Assembly (NCBI RefSeq): GCF_003065385.1
Contig: NZ_CP023277.1
Coordinates: forward strand, 1,787,738 to 1,851,737
Direction of reading: 5' to 3'
From: Polynucleobacter acidiphobus
GTDB lineage: Bacteria; Pseudomonadota; Gammaproteobacteria; Burkholderiales; Burkholderiaceae
DNA: 64,000 bases
The position numbers and the translations under genes are program-made. Below the pieces are notes generated by a model, which searched no databases, was not told the origin of the DNA, and saw only the letters and a list, made by a program, of their open reading frames with translations. Shown piece by piece: positions 40,728 to 47,537 of the stretch. How positions within the stretch are numbered: the first letter of the stretch is position 1; every line of letters begins with the position of its first letter.

Positions 40728-40910
40728 TTAGGCTGCGGCCTTATTACCAGTGCCTAAAAACTCAACAATTTTCTTGGCGGTTTCAATATAGCGTTCATTC
40801 ATTTTGCGATATTGAGCCAATTCCGCCATTAATGGGTTTTCAACCTGTTCAAAGGACGCATCTTCATAACCTGGGTGGTAAGGCGCTTCGTCAACAAGCT
40901 TGCTATTCAT
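40728..40910 (-). CDS. Small uncharacterised protein (60 residues)
   Basis: A 60-residue soluble acidic protein with FEQVENPLMAELAQYRKMNER and YIETAKKIVEFLG, both helix-like. The start at 40910 has an excellent ribosome-binding site (GGAGG, six bases upstream), and a terminator follows the stop, so it is very likely expressed. An in-frame upstream start at 40988 would add a hydrophobic lead with no ribosome-binding site. No family is recognised. The 154-bp region before it (40911-41064) is AT-rich and appears to hold only its promoter. Confidence 0.65.
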   Translation of the reverse strand: MNSKLVDEAPYHPGYEDASFEQVENPLMAELAQYRKMNERYIETAKKIVEFLGTGNKAAA

Positions 40911-41064
40911 AGATCCTCCAAAAGTAAAAAATAATTTGATGGAATCAATGTAGCATAGGAAATTAGAAAATAAATTTATATAAATCAATAACTTGTGTTA
41001 TTAGCATTACTTACGGGCGGGTTTTTCATCTGGTCTGTTTCATTTTTCAGCACACCATTTCGTA

Positions 41065-42057
41065 TTACGAAATATTGAGTGATTTATTGGCGCCCATCTC
41101 AATTGCCGCCATCCCCTCTGCCACCGAATATCGAGCGCGGTAATCAAATGCATTCTCTGCCTTGTTGATGGAAACCGTTAATGGATAACCCATGGTACGC
41201 ACTGCTTCACGCACAAGCGGTGGTTCGCCTTTGAGTGGCAAGTAGTTCCAACCATTTTCCGTAAATCGCGCCAAAGGCCAAGCAACAGCCAGTGGAATAG
41301 ATAAGGTCGGCACCTTATAACCACCAGCCTGAAGTCGCGCACTCAGAAATTCGCGCAGATTCATTTGCTCCGCGTCCCGAATAAAAAATGCTCCGCTAGG
41401 AACATTTCGGATCAGGACTTGCAAAATCGCCTCACATAAATTTCCGATATAACACGTTGAATAGGGATAACGACCATCACCAAACCAACCAAACTGTCCA
41501 CGATTCGCAGCGGGTCCGATTTGGCGATCGATCATATCTCCACTACCCCAAACTAGGGCGGGTCGCAACGCAATCGTGCTTAAAGACCCCGACGAACTCG
41601 ACAACACTAATTGTTCAGCGTGCGCTTTTGATTGAGCGTAACGCAATGAATCTTGGTGACAAATTGCCATATCTTCAATTGCATTTTCGATCGGCGCAGG
41701 ATCATTGAGCACCACATTTGCACAGCTCATGTAAATAAATTTACGAACACCTGATTGAATTGCGGCCTCAAGTAATCGTTTCGTCAACTGAGTATTAAGA
41801 TTCTGGTAGAGCAATTTGGGGCCCCATAGCCCAACGTGGGCCGCACAATGAATCACGCAATCCTGGCCACGAACCAATGATTGCAAATCGTTCGTCAATA
41901 GAAGATCGATCTGGGTCGTATTGACCCCACGCTGACTTAAAGATTTCGCATCCGCCGCAGATCGAGTGGTCGCACTTACCGAGCAACCCTCCTCCAATAA
42001 GCGACTTACCAAATGCCGCCCAATAAATCCGGTAGCGCCAGTGATCAATAGTTTCAT
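41065..42057 (-). CDS. NAD-dependent epimerase/dehydratase (3-beta-HSD-like extended SDR)
   Basis: A 330-residue extended SDR. LLITGATGFIGRHLVSRLLEEG binds NAD at the N-terminus and YAQSKAHAEQLVL holds the Tyr-x-x-x-Lys pair, with ALRPALVWGSGD after it. The layout resembles 3-beta-hydroxysteroid dehydrogenase and sugar epimerase families; the substrate is not apparent. I take ATG 42057 because the domain starts there; in-frame ATGs at 42087 and 42081 would add up to ten residues. It is divergent from the SMR gene across about 40 bp. Confidence 0.83.
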   Translation of the reverse strand: MKLLITGATGFIGRHLVSRLLEEGCSVSATTRSAADAKSLSQRGVNTTQIDLLLTNDLQSLVRGQDCVIHCAAHVGLWGPKLLYQNLNTQLTKRLLEAAIQSGVRKFIYMSCANVVLNDPAPIENAIEDMAICHQDSLRYAQSKAHAEQLVLSSSSGSLSTIALRPALVWGSGDMIDRQIGPAANRGQFGWFGDGRYPYSTCYIGNLCEAILQVLIRNVPSGAFFIRDAEQMNLREFLSARLQAGGYKVPTLSIPLAVAWPLARFTENGWNYLPLKGEPPLVREAVRTMGYPLTVSINKAENAFDYRARYSVAEGMAAIEMGANKSLNIS

Positions 42058-42097
42058 CTTTGCTATGCTAGCGTAGTTCATTGACATGGAAGGTTAA

Positions 42098-42424
42098 TTG
42101 CTCTTGAGTATTTATTGGATCTCACTACTTCTCGCTGGCGCCTGTGAAATAGGCTGGCCCTTAGGATTAAAGCTTGCCGACCTCCCCAATATGAAAATTT
42201 GGGGCATTGGTATTGCTGTGATCAGTATGGCGCTTAGTGGGGTGCTGCTTTGGTACTCTTTAAAGGAGATTCCGATTGGAACGGCCTATGCAGTTTGGAC
42301 GTCGATTGGAGCAGTAGGTACGTTTACCCTGGGGGTCTTAGTTTTTGGTGATCCGAATATTCCGATTCGCTGGATTGGTGTTGCGCTCATTCTGCTTGGC
42401 GTGATCCTGCTAAAAATGGGCTGA
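42098..42424 (+). CDS. SMR-family transporter, Gdx/SugE-like
   Basis: A four-span small multidrug resistance protein of about 108 residues. The essential Glu lies in LLAGACEIGWPLGLKLA, and GTAYAVWTSIGAVGTFTLG follows in the third span. The W after the Glu and the GLK motif resemble Gdx/SugE guanidinium exporters rather than EmrE. The only in-frame ATG just upstream is followed by a stop, so the start must be TTG at 42098 or 42104; GGAAGG lies upstream. No guanidine riboswitch is visible in the short leader. Confidence 0.82.
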   Translation: MLLSIYWISLLLAGACEIGWPLGLKLADLPNMKIWGIGIAVISMALSGVLLWYSLKEIPIGTAYAVWTSIGAVGTFTLGVLVFGDPNIPIRWIGVALILLGVILLKMG

Positions 42425-42437
42425 TGCTCACTGTGTT

Positions 42438-43463
42438 TTAACTTTCAAGTTCAATTTGCAACGCTTTCATGAGCTCACAAACTTTAAGGGTTCGGGCTTT
42501 ATGAAAAGCGGCGCCTGCCCATAGGCTTTGATGCTCCGCATTGTGTGAGCGAGCTGCGGCTTGGCGTAATGTGCCAGTAAGCGTGTTTTGGATTGGAAAC
42601 GCCAAGGTCAGCTTACCCTCCATATGGCGAGTAAACGTATTCTCAACCCCCCGAGCCCAGCGTCCCGAGAAGCCTTTTGTAAAAATACTTGGTCGCGGAT
42701 TCTCAGCTAAGAGAAGGGCCTTATATTCAGAGGAAGCCCCCGATTCAGGGCAACACAAAAAAGCGGATCCCATTTGTACCGCACTTGCCCCAAGATCCAT
42801 GGCTTTTCGAATATCACGGCCGTCCATGATACCGCCAGCAGCAACCGCTGGTATGGTGCAGTGCCTAAGCAATTGATGCAAAAGATCAAACGTTGATAAC
42901 ATCTCATCAACTGCATCGCTCTCAAAAATTCCGCGATGGCCACCTGCCTCAATGCCTTGAGCAACAATAAAGTTAGCGCCTGATTGCGCAATCTTTTGAG
43001 CTTCCTCAAGGCTGGTTGCTGTAATTCCAATGGCAATATTGAGCGCTCTAGCCCGCTGCACAACCCACTCTGGTGGAATGCCAAAATGAAAACTGAGAAC
43101 CGCTGGTCTCAGTTGCCAAATAGGCTCTAATTGCATTTCAAGGTCCGGGTAAAAGGGTGGTTTCGGAACAATGAAATCAATGTCAGAAGCCAATTCGTGA
43201 AGGGGCTCAATCGCCCGCTCTATGGTTTTTGAATCAGGTAACTCAACTTTTGGGAACAGAAAAAAGTTGGCATTAATGGGGCCTTGGGTTAGCGACTGTG
43301 CAAGCTTTAAGTCATGGTCAATCGTTTCAGGAGAGCTATAAGCAAAGCCGAAACTTCCTAAACCACCCGTATTAGAAACCTCTGAAACCAAGGCTGGGGT
43401 TGTAATGCCCCCAGCCATTGGCGCTTGAATCACGGGGATGGAAAGATTGGCAAACGAAAACAT
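42438..43463 (-). CDS. Nitronate monooxygenase-family flavin enzyme
   Basis: A 341-residue TIM-barrel FMN protein: IPVIQAPMAGGITTPALVSEVSNTG at the N-terminus, VAQGIEAGGHRG near residue 170 and the phosphate-binding AAGGIMDGRDIRKAMDLGASAVQMGSAFL. This is the pattern of 2-nitropropane dioxygenase/nitronate monooxygenase; NPD-like enoyl reductases share it, so the substrate is uncertain. It heads a leftward group and ends 13 bp from the SMR gene. Confidence 0.86.
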   Translation of the reverse strand: MFSFANLSIPVIQAPMAGGITTPALVSEVSNTGGLGSFGFAYSSPETIDHDLKLAQSLTQGPINANFFLFPKVELPDSKTIERAIEPLHELASDIDFIVPKPPFYPDLEMQLEPIWQLRPAVLSFHFGIPPEWVVQRARALNIAIGITATSLEEAQKIAQSGANFIVAQGIEAGGHRGIFESDAVDEMLSTFDLLHQLLRHCTIPAVAAGGIMDGRDIRKAMDLGASAVQMGSAFLCCPESGASSEYKALLLAENPRPSIFTKGFSGRWARGVENTFTRHMEGKLTLAFPIQNTLTGTLRQAAARSHNAEHQSLWAGAAFHKARTLKVCELMKALQIELES

Positions 43464-43493
43464 GCTCTAGCAATCCATCATTGGTGCAGCTTG

Positions 43494-44348
43494 TTAAAGT
43501 CGTTTGCCAGTTACAAGTAACTTGGGATCTCCATTAAGAGTGCCCTTGATTTGGGATCCATTCACTTGCCCGTTAAACGAATATCTCTTTCCATTGCTCT
43601 CAAAATCAAATCGAATCCCCTCCCCCCGAATTCTGCCATCCTCAAACGCTATAGATCGCTTGCCTGACGAATTAATTGTTCCATCAAAAAACTGTTTTTT
43701 CTGAATAAACCGAATGGTCGTTTTGTCTAAATTCGGTAAGCCAGCAAATTCCCATGAGCCATCAATATTTGCGGGCACGATCCATAAATAAATGGTTTCA
43801 TTTAATGTACCAATGGTGGTCTCGCTTGATCTGACCGACACCTCCTGATCAGGAACCCAGGATTCCATTCGAAATGTATTGGAAACGACTCGGGTTCCAG
43901 GCTTCATCTTCAAAATCGTTGGCATCAGTCTTAAATTCAAGTTCTCGCCTAAGAATAGGGTTAAGACCGTTGCCGACGAAAAATCCTCAACAAAGATATC
44001 GCCTTGCTTAAATGTCACTAAATTTTGCACATTCTCACGAATTGCATTGCGCTTTGATAGTGCGACCAAATCGGGGTTGTATTCAATTCCGACAGCCCGA
44101 ACACCATAGCGCTTAGCCGCCTGTATCGGAATCACCCCATCCCCCGAGCCAAGGTCATAGACTATGTCACCAGACTTCACTTGTGCTAACGCTAGCATCT
44201 GTGTTGCTGTATCGATCCTCGTGGGCACCCACATAATGTCTTTTCCATGGGCGGCCATCCTCAACTGAAACTGGTCATCTCCATAGTTATGCAATGCGCA
44301 ACCAGTTAACAGTGAAATAGATACTGTGATGAGAGTAAGAAAACGCAT
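43494..44348 (-). CDS. Lipoprotein with a class I methyltransferase fold
   Basis: The 284-residue protein starts with a lipoprotein signal: lipobox LLTGC with Cys17, followed by Ala (outer-membrane sorting by the +2 rule). The mature part has IVYDLGSGDGVIPIQAAKRYG (motif I from Asp65), GIEYNPDL and GDIFVEDFS, a SAM-binding Rossmann layout. A C-terminal beta domain of about 90 residues (YSFNGQVNGSQIKGTLNG) has no known role. SAM is not known to occur in the periplasm, so either the signal is misread, the lipid-anchored domain binds something else, or the fold is reused. It is not part of an obvious operon. Confidence 0.72.
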   Translation of the reverse strand: MRFLTLITVSISLLTGCALHNYGDDQFQLRMAAHGKDIMWVPTRIDTATQMLALAQVKSGDIVYDLGSGDGVIPIQAAKRYGVRAVGIEYNPDLVALSKRNAIRENVQNLVTFKQGDIFVEDFSSATVLTLFLGENLNLRLMPTILKMKPGTRVVSNTFRMESWVPDQEVSVRSSETTIGTLNETIYLWIVPANIDGSWEFAGLPNLDKTTIRFIQKKQFFDGTINSSGKRSIAFEDGRIRGEGIRFDFESNGKRYSFNGQVNGSQIKGTLNGDPKLLVTGKRL

Positions 44349-44463
44349 AACTATTCCAAAGATGAATTAAAAGGAAATTGTATGGGAGCACGTCAATAAG
44401 GCCGCAATAACCCTCTGATCTCTAGGCTAAGCAATCGTCAGGGACTGATTTAGCACAAAGCAC

Positions 44464-44862
44464 CTAGCTCGTTAATTGATAGAAGGTCCAACATAAATTC
44501 AAGACTACCAACGCGATTAAGGTGTTAAATGTGAATTTCATGCCAAGCACGCGTAGACTGAAATCTGGGGACGGCGTATTTATGCCCCTGGCATGAATTA
44601 ATCGTCCAATGATCAGGAAAATTCCTGGAATAAGAACTAACCACCATGGAGCTCTATTAAGCTCTAGACAGGCAATCAGAATAATTCCAAAAGGAACATA
44701 TTCTGCAAAGTTGCCCTGGGCACGAATTGCGCGCTCCAAATCTTCATGGCCCCCATTTCCCAAGCCGACCTTATTCTTTCTTCGCAAACCAATGACATTG
44801 AAAGACAGCTTGATAAAGATAATGGTAAGAACAGCAGCAATGATGGAGGTTACTAGTAGCAT
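44464..44862 (-). CDS. MAPEG-family membrane protein
   Basis: A 132-residue protein with four membrane spans and the MAPEG pattern: RRKNKVGLGNGGHEDLERAIRAQGNFAEYVPFGIIL, which contains the Arg-x-x-x-Asn-x-x-Glu block for glutathione, and later GRLIHARGI. MAPEG proteins are glutathione transferases or related enzymes; bacterial substrates are unknown. It lies downstream of tRNA-Phe, with a strong terminator between them. Confidence 0.83.
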   Translation of the reverse strand: MLLVTSIIAAVLTIIFIKLSFNVIGLRRKNKVGLGNGGHEDLERAIRAQGNFAEYVPFGIILIACLELNRAPWWLVLIPGIFLIIGRLIHARGINTPSPDFSLRVLGMKFTFNTLIALVVLNLCWTFYQLTS

Positions 44863-44896
44863 ATTGAGATACTAAATGAACCACCAAGATATTAAT

Positions 44897-44920
44897 AAAA
44901 AACCACCCGAGGGTGGTTTT
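44897..44920 (-). terminator. Terminator of tRNA-Phe
   Basis: AAAACCACCC and GGGTGGTTTT form a stem around GA, followed on the reverse strand by TTTTTTATTAATA. It lies nine bases past the tRNA 3' end and separates it from the MAPEG gene. Confidence 0.85.
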
Positions 44921-44929
44921 GATGTTTCT

Positions 44930-45005
44930 TGGTGGCCCGGGGCGGAATCGAACCACCGACACAAGGATTTTCAATCCTCTGCTCTACCGACTGAGCTACC
45001 AGGCC
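44930..45005 (-). tRNA. tRNA-Phe (anticodon GAA)
   Basis: The 76-nt reverse-strand sequence folds as a normal cloverleaf. The acceptor arm is GGCCTGG with CCGGGCC, the D-loop is AGCTCAGTCGGTAGAGC, the anticodon loop TTGAAAA reads GAA, the T arm is GGTGG-TTCGATT-CCGCC, and the CCA is encoded. A TATAAT sits 11-16 bases upstream (45021-45016), close to the ideal spacing for a start just before the tRNA; the -35 region is weak. The stem is intact and I expect it to be functional. An imperfect copy of its 5' half occurs at 46833-46863. Confidence 0.97.
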
Positions 45006-45015
45006 AAGACTTGTA

Positions 45016-45021
45016 ATTATA
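45016..45021 (-). promoter_or_regulatory. -10 element of tRNA-Phe
   Basis: A perfect reverse-strand TATAAT; the implied start is near 45009, four bases before the mature tRNA 5' end. No good -35 hexamer is evident at 16-18 bp. It lies inside the interval bracketed by the tRNA-Phe repeat. Confidence 0.6.
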
Positions 45022-45037
45022 TAGGATCAATCACTCT

Positions 45038-45055
45038 TGCCTGATAGGTCAGGCA
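45038..45055. other. Short hairpin downstream of the barrel gene
   Basis: TGCCTGA and TCAGGCA pair around TAGG, 27 bases after the barrel gene stop. No U-run follows, so it is at best a weak or Rho-assisted end signal. Confidence 0.35.
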
Positions 45056-45081
45056 GGGTTGAGCTGTCTTTTAAACGGACA

Positions 45082-46596
45082 CTACAAACCAATGGTGTAT
45101 GTGGCTAGTACTGTAGTGGTGGATACGGCTTGGAATGGTTCTTGGCGATAGATGCCTGTGATACCGATGCGTTGGTTCTTGAGGATGTCATAGTAACCGC
45201 CAACAGTCGCAGTGGGTCTGGTTTTGACTGGATTGGGATTAAAGTTCACTGGGGTTAATCCAGTAATGCCAGTGGCTGAGTATGAACCATTTGAGGTATT
45301 GGTATCGGTTTCAACTCCCGCACTAGCAAAGAGCGTGGTTTTAGGAATGCCACGATAGCTTGCTCCTACACCAGCTAGTGCCGTGGTGGCATTGGTGTTT
45401 AGGGCTGAGTAGGTCAAAGGTGCCGTGACAGAACTTGATGTTGCCTCAGTGTAGCCGCCCATATTGTTCTGTGTATAGCGTACTCCAGCATAAGGGGACA
45501 CAACCACATCAGGAAGAACAGCAAAGCCATACTTAGCCACCACTTGCGCTCCTTGGCTAATCAGTTGCGAGCTGCCACTTCCGGGGTCGCTAGTACCCAC
45601 CACTTGACGCGTAATGGTGGTGTCTTTTTGTCCATAAGCCGCTGAGACTTTGACTTCGGCGCCCATGCCATCGGGGCGCTGGCTCCATACCCCAAAGAGA
45701 CCAATCATGGGAGTACTATTGCCCAATTGAACCGTACCGGGACCGCTCACCGATAAGTTTTGATCCACCCAGGCACCAATGCGGCTGTTGTTCTTGTTTA
45801 AACGGTAGGAAGCAATCAATAACCCGCTGGTGTTACTAATGCCTTGGGCTTGTACCATCGTATTGCGACCGCCCGCACTCACACAAATACCATGCTTGTC
45901 AAAAACTGGGCAATCGTAAGTAAAACCGTTAACCATTACCGAGTTCTGAAGGGTGAAGGTGCCTTGGAGAGCGGAAGCGGTATTGACGAGGGATTGTTGG
46001 GTATCCGCGGTGGAGGCGGTAACAACTAAATCCCAAATCGTGCCAGAAGAGTTTCTTAGAGTCCATGTTAAGCCGTTGTAGGTACCAGAGGTATTATTTA
46101 AATTACTCAAAGTAGCTCCTGAGAGCACCCCAGCATAGGTACCCTTGATAAGGGTAGATGCCGATACACCACTGATGCCTCCGCCATAAATACCAAATGT
46201 TGTTGAGCCGTTAGGACTAGTTAACGCCAACTGTCCATAATCACTCGGTGATCGGACAATAATGTTGTAGTTATTCGGGAGCCTGCCAGAAAAGCCAAAT
46301 GGACCATTATTCCCAAGCCCCCCAAGATTGTTGAGGATTGTTGTAGTGTCAACTGGATTGCTGAGCCCCAAAACCCCAAAATTTAAGTAAGGTGCGGTAT
46401 TTGTCAAAATCGTTCCATAGCCTGAGGGAACCAACCAAAATCCAATAAGTACTAAATCCTCACGAACGCCAGAAGCAACAATGTCAGGCGTACCAGGAGT
46501 CGCAGTCATTGACCAGGAATGTGCTTTTTGAGAAACCGTTACGCCAATCCCCAATAAAACGAAAAGTGTGAATTTATAAATGTTTAGGGGTTTCAT
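45082..46596 (-). CDS. Autotransporter-like outer-membrane beta-barrel protein
   Basis: A 504-residue secreted protein. A signal peptide (FTLFVLLGIGVTVSQKAHS) is followed by a Gly/Ser/Thr/Asn-rich passenger of about 210 residues, then a beta-barrel domain of roughly 260 residues with alternating aromatic strands (LIASYRLNKNNSRIGAWVDQ, AAYGQKDTTITRQV, YAGVRYTQNNMGGY, GVGASYRGIPKTTLFASAGV) that ends in TYTIGL. This resembles an autotransporter beta-domain with an unusually short passenger. One cysteine pair (DCPVFDKHGIC) may form a disulfide. It is the only gene in an interval flanked by tRNA-Phe and its broken copy, and may be accessory cargo. Confidence 0.78.
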   Translation of the reverse strand: MKPLNIYKFTLFVLLGIGVTVSQKAHSWSMTATPGTPDIVASGVREDLVLIGFWLVPSGYGTILTNTAPYLNFGVLGLSNPVDTTTILNNLGGLGNNGPFGFSGRLPNNYNIIVRSPSDYGQLALTSPNGSTTFGIYGGGISGVSASTLIKGTYAGVLSGATLSNLNNTSGTYNGLTWTLRNSSGTIWDLVVTASTADTQQSLVNTASALQGTFTLQNSVMVNGFTYDCPVFDKHGICVSAGGRNTMVQAQGISNTSGLLIASYRLNKNNSRIGAWVDQNLSVSGPGTVQLGNSTPMIGLFGVWSQRPDGMGAEVKVSAAYGQKDTTITRQVVGTSDPGSGSSQLISQGAQVVAKYGFAVLPDVVVSPYAGVRYTQNNMGGYTEATSSSVTAPLTYSALNTNATTALAGVGASYRGIPKTTLFASAGVETDTNTSNGSYSATGITGLTPVNFNPNPVKTRPTATVGGYYDILKNQRIGITGIYRQEPFQAVSTTTVLATYTIGL

Positions 46597-46636
46597 TACT
46601 TAAACCATGACATTAAAGTTCAGACTGACAATAACA

Positions 46637-46679
46637 TATCAGCGATCCCAGGCGCTGGAAAAAGGTTATATCGCTGATA
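46637..46679. repeat. Long inverted repeat in the barrel-gene leader
   Basis: TATCAGCGAT (46637-46646) and ATCGCTGATA (46670-46679) form perfect 10-bp arms. The 23-base spacer contains a second small hairpin, CCAG-GCG-CTGG. It begins 41 bp before the barrel gene start and could act as an mRNA leader structure or as an element end. Confidence 0.6.
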
Positions 46680-46685
46680 AAGGGC

Positions 46686-46722
46686 TTAGAACCATTGCTT
46701 ATCCACAATGGTTGGCTTCTAA
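46686..46722. repeat. Second inverted repeat carrying a DnaA-box-like sequence
   Basis: AACCATTG (46690-46697) and CAATGGTT (46706-46713) are perfect 8-bp arms, extended outside by TTAGAA and TTCTAA with an asymmetric bulge. The sequence TTATCCACA (46699-46707), a perfect DnaA-box match, spans the loop and the start of the second arm. A chance match is possible. Confidence 0.5.
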
Positions 46723-46832
46723 ATAGTTCTTCAAAAAGACGTGCTGATCACACACAGTTAGCACAGCCTATCTTTGAAGTGCCTTGATACTTGAAATCAC
46801 GGTGGAATTTCCTTCACAAAACGGATCAGCAG

Positions 46833-46863
46833 TCCTCTGCTTTACCGACTTAGCTACCAGGCC
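46833..46863 (-). repeat. Partial copy of the tRNA-Phe 5' half
   Basis: These 31 bases match 44975-45005 at 29 positions. Homology begins exactly at tRNA nucleotide 1 and fades past the anticodon stem: the equivalent loop reads CTGCTGA, and the T-arm and acceptor 3' strand are unrecognisable. No TATAAT-like promoter lies before it. It is either the remnant of an attachment site left by an insertion at tRNA-Phe or a decayed second tRNA. It sits 24 bases after the stop of the NtrX-like gene. Confidence 0.8.
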
Positions 46864-46887
46864 GGGGGTTAGAGCCTTTTGGGTAAG

Positions 46888-47535
46888 CTACTCTTGTTTT
46901 TTGGTGACATCAATGCCGAGTGCTTTTAGCTTACGATAAAGATGGGTTCGCTCAAGCCCAGTGAACTCTGAAATACGGGTCATGCTACCCCCCGTGACTA
47001 CCATTTGATATTCAAAATAGGCTTTTTCGAAGAGATCGCGCGACTCACGAAGTGGCAGAGTGTAGTAGCTTTTTGCAATTCCACTGATGTATTCGTCCTG
47101 ATTCGTGGTTTTGGGTAGATCAATTGATTTGGCTTGGGTTTGGGGTTCTTGATCATCTGGTTTTTTCAGGGGGGTACGCTCAAGCGCTTTGCTGACTGTC
47201 TTTAAGAGCTTCTGGAGTGCGATGGGCTTTTCCAGAAAATTAAGGGCGCCGATCCGTGTTGCCTCAACAGCCGTATCAATGGTTGCATGACCGGACATCA
47301 TGACCACTGGCATCGTTAGCAAATTATCTCGAGCCCACTCTTTTAATAAAGTAATGCCGTCAGTGTCCGGCATCCAAATGTCGAGGAGCACCAGATCGGG
47401 CTCCATTTGCTCTCGTACCGCTCTTGCCTGATTGGCGCTCTCTGCTGGATATACCGTGTGACCCTCTTCCGTCAAAATCTCATGAAGGAGCTCACGGATT
47501 CCCATCTCATCATCAACCACTAATATGCTTGCCAT
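46888..47535 (-). CDS. NtrX-like response regulator lacking the AAA+ domain
   Basis: A 215-residue regulator with an N-terminal receiver (ILVVDDEMGIREL, phospho-Asp in VLLDIWMPDTDG, Lys in FLEKPIALQKLL) and a C-terminal Fis-type helix-turn-helix (ISEFTGLERTHLYRKLKALGI). The central sigma-54-activating ATPase of classical NtrX is absent; a linker of about 55 residues joins the domains. It therefore cannot open sigma-54 promoters itself and probably acts as a DNA-binding repressor or activator. The gene follows its sensor kinase by 2 bp. Confidence 0.88.
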   Translation of the reverse strand: MASILVVDDEMGIRELLHEILTEEGHTVYPAESANQARAVREQMEPDLVLLDIWMPDTDGITLLKEWARDNLLTMPVVMMSGHATIDTAVEATRIGALNFLEKPIALQKLLKTVSKALERTPLKKPDDQEPQTQAKSIDLPKTTNQDEYISGIAKSYYTLPLRESRDLFEKAYFEYQMVVTGGSMTRISEFTGLERTHLYRKLKALGIDVTKKQE

Positions 47536-47537
47536 AA

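Noticed and set aside
46699..46707. DnaA box in the barrel-gene leader as a second origin
   Set aside because: A single nine-base match without an AT-rich unwinding region or clustered boxes is not an origin; the real origin signals are at the right edge.
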